DNA from: Clostridiaceae bacterium
GTDB lineage: Bacteria > Bacillota > Clostridia > Oscillospirales > Acutalibacteraceae
Length of the DNA stretch: 64,000 bases
Assembly: GCA_016292785.1 (NCBI GenBank)
Contig: JAEDFL010000002.1
Span: 35,995 to 99,994 of the forward strand
Direction: 5' to 3'
This document shows positions 33,142-42,487 of the stretch, piece after piece. How positions within the stretch are numbered: the first letter of the stretch is position 1; each line of letters opens with the position of its first letter. Under the pieces are notes generated by a model that searched no databases, was not told the DNA's origin, and worked only from the letters and a program-made list of their open reading frames with translations. The translations under genes were made by a program, and so were the position numbers.

Positions 33142-34383
33142 TTATAGTTTTTTGTCAATATAAAGCCTTATCATATTAAGCGCATTTGATGCGCTGACAT
33201 ATCTGTTGTAGCTTCTGTCATTGCGTGAGGTGCGAAGCTCCTTTACCCAAACGTTGTCCTTATCGGCAAGTGCGATATAAACAAGTCCGACAGGCTTATC
33301 CGTGCCGTCGCTGTTCGGACCCGCTATTCCCGTTACTGAAACGGCAACGTCCGCACCGCTTACCCTGAGTGCGCCCTGAGCCATCTGCCTTGCAACAGGC
33401 TCGCTGACAGCTCCGTATTTTTTCAGATCGTCCTCGCTGACTCCGAGAATCTTATTTTTGATCTCATTTGAATATGATATTATTCCGCAGTCGAAGACAT
33501 CGGACGCTCCCGAAACATCGGTTATCCTCTTGGCAATAAGACCGCCTGTGCAGGACTCCGCCGTTGCGGCTTTAAGGCAGTTATTCCTTAGAAGCTCAAC
33601 GACAGCCTCCTCGATACAGGTGTAGTCCACACCGTAAACGAAGCCGTCAAGTCTTGACTTTATCTCGTCAATGACAGGCTCGCAGAGCTTTTCCGCATCG
33701 TCCTCGCTGTCCGCCATTGCCGTAACTCTCAGAAGAGCCTCGCCGTCCTTTGCGTAGGGGGCAACGGTCGGATTTTTGCCGTCAAGCAGATCTCTGACCT
33801 TTTCCGCCATTGCGGATTCACCTATACCAAAGGTGCGTATATTGTGCGAAACGATTATTTTATCGGAAAACTGCATGAGATAGGGGATTGCGCTGTTTCT
33901 GAACATCGGCTTCAGCTCTCTCGGAGGGCCGGGGAGAACGAGTATGTGTACTCCGTCCTTCTCGATAGCCATTCCGGGAGCCGTTCCGTTCTCGTTTGGA
34001 AAGATCACGCAGTCCCGGGGGAGCATAGCCTGCTTGAGATTGCTCTGAGCCATTTCAAGTCCCTTGGAGCTGAAGTAATTCCTGATTTTTTTCGCTGTCG
34101 GCTCGTGAAGCTGAAGCTCCTTGCCGAAAAACTCACAGCAGACCTCTTTGGTCAGATCGTCGGGAGTGGGGCCGAGACCGCCCGAAAGAATGATTATATC
34201 GCTTCTTTTCGCCGCCTCGTCAAGCTGAGCGAGAAGTCTTTCACGGTTGTCTCCGACCGTACTTTGATGAATTACGCTGATTCCGAGCTTCGCAAGCTCT
34301 ATGCTCAGATATTGTGCGTCGGTGTTGAGTATATCGCCCAGAAGTATTTCCGTGCCGACGCTGATAAGTTCGCAAACTGCCAA
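33142..34383 (-). CDS. cinA: CinA-type competence/damage protein, NMN amidase
   Basis: 413 residues from TTG 34383, chosen because AGGTG lies 7 bases before it and the family begins with xVCELISVGTEILLG; the open frame upstream lies over thiI. The N-terminal domain is molybdopterin-binding-like (SVGTEILLGDILNTDAQYLS, LSGGLGPTPDDLTKE, VLPGPPRELKPMF). The C-terminal domain is the NMN deamidase (AAESCTGGLIAKRITDVSGA, VSVTGIAGPNSDGTDKPVGL). It recycles NMN to NaMN. The start is one base after the thiI stop. Confidence 0.93.
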   Translation of the reverse strand: MAVCELISVGTEILLGDILNTDAQYLSIELAKLGISVIHQSTVGDNRERLLAQLDEAAKRSDIIILSGGLGPTPDDLTKEVCCEFFGKELQLHEPTAKKIRNYFSSKGLEMAQSNLKQAMLPRDCVIFPNENGTAPGMAIEKDGVHILVLPGPPRELKPMFRNSAIPYLMQFSDKIIVSHNIRTFGIGESAMAEKVRDLLDGKNPTVAPYAKDGEALLRVTAMADSEDDAEKLCEPVIDEIKSRLDGFVYGVDYTCIEEAVVELLRNNCLKAATAESCTGGLIAKRITDVSGASDVFDCGIISYSNEIKNKILGVSEDDLKKYGAVSEPVARQMAQGALRVSGADVAVSVTGIAGPNSDGTDKPVGLVYIALADKDNVWVKELRTSRNDRSYNRYVSASNALNMIRLYIDKKL

Positions 34384-34384
34384 T

Positions 34385-35563
34385 TTAGTCACCTGTAATT
34401 CTGATAAATTTAATATTGTTGACCGCTTCTTCAACAAGAGAGTCAATGTCAAGAACGCTCTCGGCTTCCTCAACATATTTGAGCTGAGGACGGGTTCTCG
34501 GATGCTTGGGAGTGAATACCGTACAGCAGTCCTCATAGGGAAGAATGGAGGTCTCAAAGGTGCCGATGTACCTTGCACGCTCGATTACCTCGTCCTTATC
34601 CATACCGATAAGAGGGCGGAAAACGGGAAGCTCCTCAACGACAGCCTCGGTACAGCCGATCGCCTGCATGGTCTGACTTGCGACCTGACCGACGCTTTCG
34701 CCCGTTATGAGCGCACCACAGCCGTTTTTCTTAGCTATAATTTCACTGCACCTCATCATAAATCTTCTCATAATGATAGTGAAAAGCTCCTCGGGGCAGT
34801 TGTCCTTTATCTCCTCCTGAATACGGGTGAAAGGAACGATGTGAAGCGAAATTTCGCCGCTGTATTTAGCAACCTGCTTCAAAAGGGAGCAGACCTTCAT
34901 TTCCGCACGCTGTGAGGTGTAGGGAGGGGAGGCAAAGTGGATGCCGCAGAGGCTGAGACCTCTTTTTGACATCATCCATGCGGCAACGGGACTGTCAATT
35001 CCGCCCGAAATCAGTATGGCGGCTTGTCCTGCCGAGCCGACGGGCATACCGCCTGCGCCCTTGATCTGATTGCCGTGAATGAACGCATAATTATCCCTTA
35101 TCTCCACGCTGACCTTAACGTCGGGGTTGTGAACGTCAACGGTGAGGTGAGGATAAGCGTCCAGTATCTTTTCGCCCAAAGCCATACATATGTCAGGGGA
35201 TTTGAGCGGAAATTTTTTGTCCGAACGCTTGGCTTCGACCTTGAAGGTCTTGGCAAACATCAGGTCGTCTTTAAGGTATTCGCAGGCGGCAGGGATTATA
35301 ACTTCCATATCCTTTTCAACTGCCGCACAGCGGGAAATTCCCGCAATTCCGAATATCTTTGTAATTCTTCTGAAAGCCTCGTCGAGATCAACGTTTTCGT
35401 CAGCAGGCTCAACGGAGATCGTGGACTGGGAAGAAACATAACGGATCTTGCCCAGATCGTGCAGACGAAACTTCATATTTTTTATAAGCTGATTTTCAAA
35501 CGTGTGGCGGTTAAGTCCCTTGAGGGCAAGCTCGCCGTTTTTCAGCAGTATTATTTCTTTCAT
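34385..35563 (-). CDS. thiI: tRNA 4-thiouridine synthase ThiI
   Basis: 392 residues: ferredoxin-like and THUMP domains (1-~165) then a PP-loop ATPase with ILISGGIDSPVAAWMMSKRG. It transfers sulfur to U8 of tRNA and can feed thiazole synthesis. There is no C-terminal rhodanese domain, as usual in Firmicutes. The sulfur donor gene (cysteine desulfurase) is directly upstream and 17 bases apart, the normal NifZ/IscS-ThiI pairing. Confidence 0.95.
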   Translation of the reverse strand: MKEIILLKNGELALKGLNRHTFENQLIKNMKFRLHDLGKIRYVSSQSTISVEPADENVDLDEAFRRITKIFGIAGISRCAAVEKDMEVIIPAACEYLKDDLMFAKTFKVEAKRSDKKFPLKSPDICMALGEKILDAYPHLTVDVHNPDVKVSVEIRDNYAFIHGNQIKGAGGMPVGSAGQAAILISGGIDSPVAAWMMSKRGLSLCGIHFASPPYTSQRAEMKVCSLLKQVAKYSGEISLHIVPFTRIQEEIKDNCPEELFTIIMRRFMMRCSEIIAKKNGCGALITGESVGQVASQTMQAIGCTEAVVEELPVFRPLIGMDKDEVIERARYIGTFETSILPYEDCCTVFTPKHPRTRPQLKYVEEAESVLDIDSLVEEAVNNIKFIRITGD

Positions 35564-35580
35564 TTTATAAACCTCGTTTT

Positions 35581-36714
35581 TTACTTCAGTCTCCTCATTG
35601 TCTTGCGTGCGGAGGCGATACCGCCGATAAGGTAGTCGATTTCCTCCTTGGTCGTGAAGACGGAAAGGCTGATTCTCAGAGCCGTATTTATGACATCGTC
35701 GCTTAAATTCATCGCCTTGAGAACACGACTCTTGTGTCCCTTGGAGCAGGCTGAACCGCTCGAAACGCAGATGCCCAGTCCCGAAAGGTAGTTGAGCATA
35801 ACCTCGGAGGGGATACCCTCAACGGAAATATTCGTGATATAGGGCAGAGCGTTTTCGGGCGAGTTTATTCTTACTCCCTCGATCGTTCTGAGCTTTGCGA
35901 CCATATAGTTTCGCAGATCGGTCACATACTTCAAGCTTTCGCTGTAATCGGGTATAGCGGCGGCCGCCGCACCGAAGCCTGCAATCGCAGGTAAAGGCTC
36001 CGTTCCGGGACGTATCTTGTTCTCCTGCAAGCCGCCGAAGGAGTGCTGAACAAGCTTCGTGCCTTTCTTGACAAAGAGAGCGCCTGCGCCCTTTGGGCCG
36101 TGTATTTTGTGAGAGCTGACCGTCATCAGGTCAACGCCCATGTTATAGGGCTTGAGCTGAACCTTGCCGAATGCCTGAACGGCGTCGCAGTGGATAAGGG
36201 CATTTGCGCCCGAATGGACAACGGCACGTTTTGCAAATTCGACAGGCTGAATTGATCCGACCTCGTTGTTGACATACATCATACTGATGAGAACAACTGA
36301 CGGATTTGTAGCGGCGTAAAGCTGCCTTTCGTCAATAACTCCCCGTTCGTTCACACGAAGTCTGACAACATCATAGCCCTGATTTTCAAGAGCCTTGACG
36401 CTTTCCTCAACGCTTGAATGTTCGATCGAGGTTGTAATGATACGGCTTCCGCGCCTTCTCTGGGCATATGCCGCACCGAAAACGGCAATATTGTTGCTTT
36501 CGGTTCCGCCGGAGGTGAAGAATATCTCGTCGCTTTCGCAGGAAAGCTTTTTGGCGATATTGTTTCTTGCCTCCTCAAGCAGCTCGGATGCGGCTATGCC
36601 TTTGAAATGAAGAGACGAGGGATTGCCCCAGCACGTCCTCAGCGCATAGTTCATTTTTTCAACAGCTTCCTTGCAGGGCTGTGTTGTTGCGCTGTTATCC
36701 AAATATGCTTCCAT
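35581..36714 (-). CDS. cysteine desulfurase (NifZ/IscS family)
   Basis: 377 residues of PLP enzyme. The N-terminus is AYLDNSATTQPCKEAVEKM; FTSGGTESNN, the PLP lysine in SSHKIHGPKGAGALFV and the active-site Cys in CVSSGSACSKGHKS are present. It removes sulfur from cysteine for ThiI. First gene of a minus-strand run of eight genes with gaps of 35 bases or fewer. No promoter is obvious within the 300 bases upstream, which is AT-rich. Confidence 0.94.
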   Translation of the reverse strand: MEAYLDNSATTQPCKEAVEKMNYALRTCWGNPSSLHFKGIAASELLEEARNNIAKKLSCESDEIFFTSGGTESNNIAVFGAAYAQRRRGSRIITTSIEHSSVEESVKALENQGYDVVRLRVNERGVIDERQLYAATNPSVVLISMMYVNNEVGSIQPVEFAKRAVVHSGANALIHCDAVQAFGKVQLKPYNMGVDLMTVSSHKIHGPKGAGALFVKKGTKLVQHSFGGLQENKIRPGTEPLPAIAGFGAAAAAIPDYSESLKYVTDLRNYMVAKLRTIEGVRINSPENALPYITNISVEGIPSEVMLNYLSGLGICVSSGSACSKGHKSRVLKAMNLSDDVINTALRISLSVFTTKEEIDYLIGGIASARKTMRRLK

Positions 36715-37018
36715 AGTCTATACCTCCGGGCAACACTAAACCATTATTAACTTTTATATTATACATCATGATCCGTCCACTTTCAATATTTTTATCGTAT
36801 TTATTGTTTAATAAACTTTAAATTTTTTATAAATATATGGCTTGCTTTTCACGTCCTATACTACATATTATGCAAAAAGCTTATTTTGGACATTGCATGA
36901 CGAAGATATACACTTTTTGGATTTTGACGAAAACGGCAGGATATTTCTTTTTTGTATTTACTATTCGGATAAAAAGTATTATAATCAAGGTGACCATAAA
37001 CAAGAAAGGGGTTATATT
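36715..37018. other. 304-bp AT-rich intergenic region with promoter
   Basis: No gene seen. On the plus strand TTTACT (36957-36962), 17 bp, TATAAT (36980-36985) forms a likely promoter for the DUF5058 operon. The left part, with ATATTTTTATCG-type runs, may hold the promoter of the minus-strand operon. Confidence 0.5.
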
Positions 37019-37774
37019 ATGCAGGGAGCATCAATATTATCCAAGCTGAACAGTGCTCCGATGTACCTTATCTGCGGCGCAATAGTTGCGTTTGTTGCCG
37101 TTGTGTGCGTGATTTTCCTTATCCGTGCATATCGGGCAGGCAAGGCTCTCGGAATGGACACAACAAAAATGAAAAGAGTAATCGTTTCAAGCGCAACCTT
37201 TTCCGTTCTGCCGAGCGTGGGAATACTCCTCGGAGTTATCGCTCTTTCGGGCAGTCTCGGAATCCCGTGGCCGTGGCTTCGTCTGTCGGTTATCGGTGCG
37301 CTTCACTATGAAACCCAAGTTGCTCAGGCGGCGGCAGAGCAGGTGGGAATGGCGAAGCTCTCCGCTTCGGAGATGACTCCGCAGTCCTTTGCGACGATTG
37401 CACTGCTTATGAGCGTATGTATTATGTGGGGCATGGTGCTTTCGATTTTCTTCAACAAGAAATATACAAAGAAGCTCGGCTCAGACGGCGGAAGCGGTAA
37501 GGCAGGCTTCGGCGACAAGGCTATGACGGCAATGTTTATCGGACTTGTCAGCGCATACATCGGTAGCTATATCGGATCGTTTGTTTCAAATGACGGACTT
37601 TTCTCTTTCTCGGGCGACTATCTTCCGCTGATTGTTGCGGCGGCATCAGCTATTGTGATGGCGCTGTTCGTTTTCCTCGGGGAGAAAAAGAAGCTTGCGT
37701 GGGTTGATAATTTCTCGATCGCAGGAAGTATGATAGCAGGTATGGCGGTTGCCGTGCTTGTAAAAGCGTTATAA
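37019..37774 (+). CDS. DUF5058 family membrane protein
   Basis: 251 residues from ATG 37019 (AAAGGGG ribosome site; the open frame extends upstream without a ribosome site). About five to six membrane helices: MYLICGAIVAFVAVVCVIFL, FSVLPSVGILLGVIALSGSL, IALLMSVCIMWGMVLSIFF, AMFIGLVSAYIGSYIG and others. It belongs to the DUF5058 family, which pairs with a second membrane protein. The operon continues with the partner and an M20 peptidase, so a transporter for a peptide or acylated amino acid is a plausible role, not shown. Confidence 0.8.
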   Translation: MQGASILSKLNSAPMYLICGAIVAFVAVVCVIFLIRAYRAGKALGMDTTKMKRVIVSSATFSVLPSVGILLGVIALSGSLGIPWPWLRLSVIGALHYETQVAQAAAEQVGMAKLSASEMTPQSFATIALLMSVCIMWGMVLSIFFNKKYTKKLGSDGGSGKAGFGDKAMTAMFIGLVSAYIGSYIGSFVSNDGLFSFSGDYLPLIVAAASAIVMALFVFLGEKKKLAWVDNFSIAGSMIAGMAVAVLVKAL

Positions 37775-37787
37775 GGAGGTCGCTGAA

Positions 37788-38471
37788 ATGGATAATAATA
37801 ACAATGCCGTATGGGAAAAATACAGCAAATCAACTCATATTCTCGGTAGAGCGGTCAGTGCAATAACGGTTATTATGCTTGTCGGCGCACCGTTCCTTAT
37901 CGGTAAATACCTCGGAGCTTTTCCCGACATCGGAGCTACGGCAAAGGCATTTTTCTCCGTCGGTATCGTCTGGACTGTCAGCAGCGTTGCCGAGTTCCTA
38001 ATCTATACACCTATGCTCGGTTCGGGCGGCGGATATCTTGCTTTTATCACGGGAAATCTTATCAATATGAAAATTCCCTGCGCAGTCACGGCAAGGGATA
38101 TGGTCGGCGCAAAGAGCGGCACAAAGGAAAACGAGATTATCTCAACTCTTTCCATTGCAACCTCGTCGCTTGTTACAATTCTTGTTCTTGCGGTCGGCGT
38201 GATTGCTCTCACTCCGCTTCAGCCCGTGCTTCAGAGTCCGACGCTTCAGCCTGCTTTTGACAGCGTTGTTCCGGCTCTTTTCGGAGCTATGGCATACAAG
38301 TATTACCGCAAGAATATGAGCATTGCGGTTGCACCTCTTGTTGTAATGAGCGTGCTGTTTATGCTCGTGCCGTCTCTTGTCGGCTCAACAAGCTTTATGA
38401 TAATTCCCGCCGGCGCAATAGCCATCGGAATATCTTATTATATTTACAAGAAAAATAAGGGGGCAGAATGA
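37788..38471 (+). CDS. partner membrane protein of the DUF5058 protein
   Basis: 227 residues and about six helices (AVSAITVIMLVGAPFLIGKY; AFFSVGIVWTVSSVAEFLIY; SLVTILVLAVGVIALTPL; the last near LVVMSVLFMLVPSLVGS). The motif GSGGGYLAFITGNLINMKIP, close in form to sodium-coupled carrier loops, lies in the middle. It is 13 bases after the DUF5058 gene and overlaps the peptidase by ATGA. Unknown function; probably the second subunit of one transporter. Confidence 0.78.
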   Translation: MDNNNNAVWEKYSKSTHILGRAVSAITVIMLVGAPFLIGKYLGAFPDIGATAKAFFSVGIVWTVSSVAEFLIYTPMLGSGGGYLAFITGNLINMKIPCAVTARDMVGAKSGTKENEIISTLSIATSSLVTILVLAVGVIALTPLQPVLQSPTLQPAFDSVVPALFGAMAYKYYRKNMSIAVAPLVVMSVLFMLVPSLVGSTSFMIIPAGAIAIGISYYIYKKNKGAE

Positions 38472-39904
38472 TGAAATATCTTTTGATTATACCTGCCGTG
38501 ATCGTACTGCTTTTGCTTATAGCATTGGTACGCACGCTTGTAATGCCAAAGAAAAAGTCCGATTACAGGGCTAACGAGGACGAGCAAGAGTCGATCCGAC
38601 TTGCCGGCAAGCTGTCCGAGATGATAAAGTATGACACGACCTCTCACACAGATATTAGTGAAGTCGAAAAGTTTCTCGGATTTCATAAGCTGCTTGAAAA
38701 GCTCTTTCCTCTTGTTCACGAGAAGCTCGAAAAAACAGAAATAGACGGCAATTTACTTTACTTTTGGAAGGGTGAAAGCTCGGAAAAGCCGATACTTCTT
38801 ATGAGCCATCAGGACGTTGTACCTGCCGAGGGCGAATGGTCGCACGAGCCGTTTTCGGGCGACATTGACGACGGTAAGGTCTGGGGCAGAGGAGCGGCTG
38901 ATACCAAAGCCTCCGTTATGGCTTTCTTTGAGGCTGTTGAGGAGCTTCTCGCCGAGGGCTATACACCGCCGACCGATGTTTATCTTGCCTCCTCCTGTAC
39001 CGAGGAATGGGGCGGCGACGGCGCACCGAAGATTGTAGCCGAGCTTAAACGCAGGGGAATTGAGCTGTATCTCGTATGCGATGAGGGCGGAGCGATAATA
39101 ACCGATCCTATCGGCGGCATAAACGGCAATTTTGCAATGGTCGGCGTGTTTGAAAAAGGACATGCAGACGTTAAGTTTACCGCTCGCAGCACGGGCGGTC
39201 ACGCAAGCGCACCGTCAAAAAATACTCCGATCGCAAGGCTTTCCGCTTTCATTACCGATGTTGAAAAACATTCTCCGTTCAAAAAGAAGCTCTTGCCCGA
39301 GGTTGCGGCTATGTTCTCAACCTTAGCCCCATATGCTTCAAACTTCGGACTTAGATTTTTCTTAGGAAATATCTGGCTGTTCAAGCCGTTGCTGATTGCA
39401 CTTCTGCCTTCTATCAGCGCACAGGCGGCGGCTATGCTTAAAACCACGATCGCATTTACAATGCAGTCAGGCTCTGACGCATACAACGTAATTCCGCAGG
39501 AGGCTACACTCGGAGCGAATATGCGCTTTATACCCCATCAGGGCGAGAAAGAGAGCATAGAAATAATAAAGAATCTTGCAAAAAAATACGATCTCGAAAC
39601 AGAAGTGATTTATTCAAGTGACTATTCGGAGCCTGTTGATATCAACGGCGAAGCCTTTCATCTTGTAGAGAACGTTATCGGCGAAACCTTCCCCGGACTC
39701 GCTTCCAGTCCCTACGTTATGACAGGCGCAACCGACGCACGCTTCTATCAGGAGATATGCAAAAACTGCGTCCGCTTTGCTCCGGTTATCTACGGTCCCG
39801 AGCAGATGAAGGGTATGCACGGTCTGAATGAGAATATGGAGTACAACTGTCTCCCCGGTGCGGTAAGATTTTACAAAAACCTCATCAAGGCACAGAAGAA
39901 ATAA
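38468..39904 (+). CDS. membrane-anchored M20 family metallopeptidase (PM20D1-like)
   Basis: 478 residues. An N-terminal helix (YLLIIPAVIVLLLLIALV) anchors a zinc peptidase: LLMSHQDVVPAEGEW (His, Asp), VWGRGAADTKASV (bridging Asp), SSCTEEWGGDG (Glu pair) and a final MHGLNENMEY (His). The lid domain (KGHADVKFTARSTGGHASAP) is complete. It is closest to PM20D1/carboxypeptidase S, which cut N-acyl amino acids or dipeptides. Start at ATG 38468, coupled to the membrane pair before it. Confidence 0.9.
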   Translation: MMKYLLIIPAVIVLLLLIALVRTLVMPKKKSDYRANEDEQESIRLAGKLSEMIKYDTTSHTDISEVEKFLGFHKLLEKLFPLVHEKLEKTEIDGNLLYFWKGESSEKPILLMSHQDVVPAEGEWSHEPFSGDIDDGKVWGRGAADTKASVMAFFEAVEELLAEGYTPPTDVYLASSCTEEWGGDGAPKIVAELKRRGIELYLVCDEGGAIITDPIGGINGNFAMVGVFEKGHADVKFTARSTGGHASAPSKNTPIARLSAFITDVEKHSPFKKKLLPEVAAMFSTLAPYASNFGLRFFLGNIWLFKPLLIALLPSISAQAAAMLKTTIAFTMQSGSDAYNVIPQEATLGANMRFIPHQGEKESIEIIKNLAKKYDLETEVIYSSDYSEPVDINGEAFHLVENVIGETFPGLASSPYVMTGATDARFYQEICKNCVRFAPVIYGPEQMKGMHGLNENMEYNCLPGAVRFYKNLIKAQKK

Positions 39905-39909
39905 TAACA

Positions 39910-39950
39910 GCACCGTATCATTGTTCTCAATGGTGCGGTGCGGTTTTAAT
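39910..39950 (+). terminator. terminator of the DUF5058-M20 operon
   Basis: GCACCG (39910-39915) pairs with CGGTGC (39936-39941), with ATTG/CAAT inside, then GGTTTTAAT. Confidence 0.75.
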
Positions 39951-40005
39951 AATATTATGTATAGCGACTATGTTTTTTCTAAAAATAGATTAACAGGGTG
40001 ATATT

Positions 40006-41307
40006 ATGCGAATGTACGATATTATTCACAAGAAACGCAACGGCGGTGAGCTGAGCGATGAGGAGATAGACTTTCTTGTCAGGGGCTGTACCGATGAAAG
40101 TATTCCCGATTATCAGCTTTCGGCATTCTGTATGGCGGTGTATTTTCGGGGTATGACGGACAGGGAAACGACGGCTCTGACTATGGCAATGGCAAAATCG
40201 GGCGATTGTATTGACCTCAGCGGAATTGACGGTTACACGGTCGATAAACACAGCACGGGCGGAGTGGGTGACAAGACCTCACTTATCGTTGCTCCGATAG
40301 TTGCCGCCTGCGGAGGTAAAATCGCCAAAATGTCGGGCAGAGGTCTCGGTCATACGGGAGGAACGGTCGATAAGCTTGAAGCCATTCCGGGTTTCGGAAC
40401 CGAGCTTACATCCGATGAATTTATCAGTCAGGTCAATAATATCGGTTTGTGCATCGTCGGTCAGTCGGGCGAGCTTGCTCCCGCGGACAAGAAGCTGTAT
40501 GCTTTGCGTGACGTTACCGCAACGGTGGAGAGTATTCCGCTTATCGCTTCAAGCATAATGAGCAAAAAGCTTGCCGCCGGCTCGCAAGGCATTGTTCTTG
40601 ACGTCAAAACGGGCAGCGGAGCTTTTATGAAAACTGCCGGTGAGTCCGAGACGCTTGCCAAAGAAATGGTTGCAATCGGCAAGGCGGCAGGCAGGAAAAT
40701 TGCGGCGGTAATAACCAATATGGATATACCGCTCGGAAATTATATCGGCAATTCACTTGAGGTGATCGAGGCTGTCAAAACGCTTATGGGAGAGGGCGAA
40801 AGCGACCTTACGGAGGTTTGCCTGACCTTGGCAACACAGATGCTTTGTTTTGTTACGGACAAGAGCGAAGAGGAATGTCGGGCGATGGCAGAAAAAGCGA
40901 TTGAGGACGGCTCTGCGCTTAACAAGCTTCGTGAAATGATAACCGCTCAGGGCGGAAACGCAGGCGTAGCTGACGACTTTTCACTTTTTAAACAGCCGAA
41001 ATATCAGATCGAAATCCGTTCGGAAAAAGAGGGCTTTATAAGCCACACCGACGCTGAAAAAATCGGAATTGCTTCTGTGATTCTCGGCGCAGGACGTGAG
41101 AAAAAGGGCGATCCCATTGATCCGAGCGCAGGCATTATACTTAAAAAGAAAACGGGGGATTTTGTCGAAAAAGGGCAGACGCTTGCCGTATTCCATACCG
41201 ATGACAGTACAAAGGTTAAGGATGCCGAAAAAGAATTTTTCGACGCTCTGACCTTCAGCGATACTAAACCCGATAATCAAAAACTGATTTACAAAATAAT
41301 CAAATGA
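40006..41307 (+). CDS. pdp: pyrimidine-nucleoside phosphorylase
   Basis: 433 residues. It splits thymidine/uridine with phosphate to base and (deoxy)ribose 1-phosphate. The signature KMSGRGLGHTGGTVDKLEAI and the substrate loop DKHSTGGVGDKTSLI are intact, and the length fits. The ATG at 40012 is also possible. It is 45 bases before the D-lactate dehydrogenase-like gene. Confidence 0.95.
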   Translation: MRMYDIIHKKRNGGELSDEEIDFLVRGCTDESIPDYQLSAFCMAVYFRGMTDRETTALTMAMAKSGDCIDLSGIDGYTVDKHSTGGVGDKTSLIVAPIVAACGGKIAKMSGRGLGHTGGTVDKLEAIPGFGTELTSDEFISQVNNIGLCIVGQSGELAPADKKLYALRDVTATVESIPLIASSIMSKKLAAGSQGIVLDVKTGSGAFMKTAGESETLAKEMVAIGKAAGRKIAAVITNMDIPLGNYIGNSLEVIEAVKTLMGEGESDLTEVCLTLATQMLCFVTDKSEEECRAMAEKAIEDGSALNKLREMITAQGGNAGVADDFSLFKQPKYQIEIRSEKEGFISHTDAEKIGIASVILGAGREKKGDPIDPSAGIILKKKTGDFVEKGQTLAVFHTDDSTKVKDAEKEFFDALTFSDTKPDNQKLIYKIIK

Positions 41308-41352
41308 ATAAATAAAAGCTGACCGTTTATGCTAATTCCGGAGGGGAATAAC

Positions 41353-42354
41353 ATGATAACGATCAGCTTTTATGATACCAAGCCTTACGATAAAAAATAT
41401 TTCAACATTATCAATGAACAGTACGGCTTCACAATAAACTACTTTGAAACGAAGCTTAGCGCACGAACGGCAAAGCTTGCCGAAGGCTCGGACGCAGTTT
41501 GTGCCTTTGTCAATGACGATGTTTCCGCACCTACTATTGACGCTCTGCATAAGCTCGGAATTAAGATTATCGCCATGCGCTGTGCAGGCTATAACAATGT
41601 TGACATAAGGTATGCACAGGACAAAATCCCGGTTGTCAGGGTACCTGCGTATTCGCCGCACGCAGTCGCAGAGCACGCCATGGCCTTGCTCCTGACTCTA
41701 AACCGCCGAATACACAAGGCATTTCTCAGAACAAGGGATTTCAATTTCAGTCTGAACGGACTTACGGGTTTTGATCTTTACGGCAAGACGGTCGGCGTGG
41801 TCGGCACGGGAAAGATAGGCTCGGCTTTTATCGACATTTGCCGGGGCTTCGGAATGAAAGTGCTTGCCTACGATGTTTTCCCGAATCTTGACGGTGTTGA
41901 ATATGTCGATATGGAAACGCTTTTAAAACGCTCGGATCTCATATCTCTGCACTGTCCGCTCACTCCGTCAACACGGCACATTATCAACGCAAAGAGCATT
42001 GACAAGATGAAAAAGGGCGTTTTCATTGTAAACACCTCAAGGGGTGCCTTAATTGACAGCGAAGCACTTCTTTACGGACTTCTGAACGAAAAGCTCGGCG
42101 GAGCTTGCCTTGATGTTTATGAGGAGGAGTCCGACCTTTTCTACGAGGATAATTCGGCAACCATTGTCAAGGATGACATTCTCTCAAGACTGATTTGTTT
42201 GCCGAACGTGATAGTTACATCTCATCAGGGCTTTCTGACAGGGGAGGCGCTGACGAACATTGCCTCAACAACGCTTGAAAATATCAGCGAATTTTTTGCC
42301 GACGGATCGCTTGATAATCAAATTTTGATGAATTTTTCAAAAAATACAGTGTAA
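41353..42354 (+). CDS. ldhA: D-isomer-specific 2-hydroxyacid dehydrogenase, D-lactate dehydrogenase-like
   Basis: 333 residues from ATG 41353 (GGAGGGG ribosome site). Rossmann site VGVVGTGKIGSAFIDICRGF, catalytic Arg in IVNTSRGALIDS (~234), Glu in DVYEEESDLF and His in VTSHQGFLTGEAL (~290). It reduces pyruvate to D-lactate or a related keto acid. Sequence and length agree with fermentative D-lactate dehydrogenases. It is probably co-transcribed with pdp. A short hairpin (42355-42372) follows without a U-run. Confidence 0.9.
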   Translation: MITISFYDTKPYDKKYFNIINEQYGFTINYFETKLSARTAKLAEGSDAVCAFVNDDVSAPTIDALHKLGIKIIAMRCAGYNNVDIRYAQDKIPVVRVPAYSPHAVAEHAMALLLTLNRRIHKAFLRTRDFNFSLNGLTGFDLYGKTVGVVGTGKIGSAFIDICRGFGMKVLAYDVFPNLDGVEYVDMETLLKRSDLISLHCPLTPSTRHIINAKSIDKMKKGVFIVNTSRGALIDSEALLYGLLNEKLGGACLDVYEEESDLFYEDNSATIVKDDILSRLICLPNVIVTSHQGFLTGEALTNIASTTLENISEFFADGSLDNQILMNFSKNTV

Positions 42355-42401
42355 AGTCCAAATATATGGACTGTAAATCGAAAAAATATCGAACATTTGT
42401 G

Positions 42402-42429
42402 TTGACAAATCCGAAAAACCTGTTATAAT
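42402..42429 (+). promoter_or_regulatory. promoter of the small membrane protein gene
   Basis: TTGACA at 42402-42407, 16 bp, TATAAT at 42424-42429 with an upstream TG; 59 bases before the ATG. Confidence 0.85.
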
Positions 42430-42441
42430 AGAACTCGTAAA

Positions 42442-42453
42442 GAACAAACGTTC
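42442..42453 (+). promoter_or_regulatory. LexA/DinR-type SOS box
   Basis: GAAC-AAAC-GTTC lies 12 bases after the -10, where LexA would block initiation. The Gram-positive consensus is CGAACRNRYGTTYC; only the two outermost bases differ. A second ACGTTCGG copy follows at 42459-42466. Confidence 0.7.
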
Positions 42454-42487
42454 GGAAAACGTTCGGTTAAATTCAGGAGGTTTTATT

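Noticed and set aside
42355..42372. Terminator after the D-lactate dehydrogenase-like gene
   Set aside because: AGTCCA/TGGACT forms a 6-bp hairpin, but no T-run follows, so it is not listed as a terminator.
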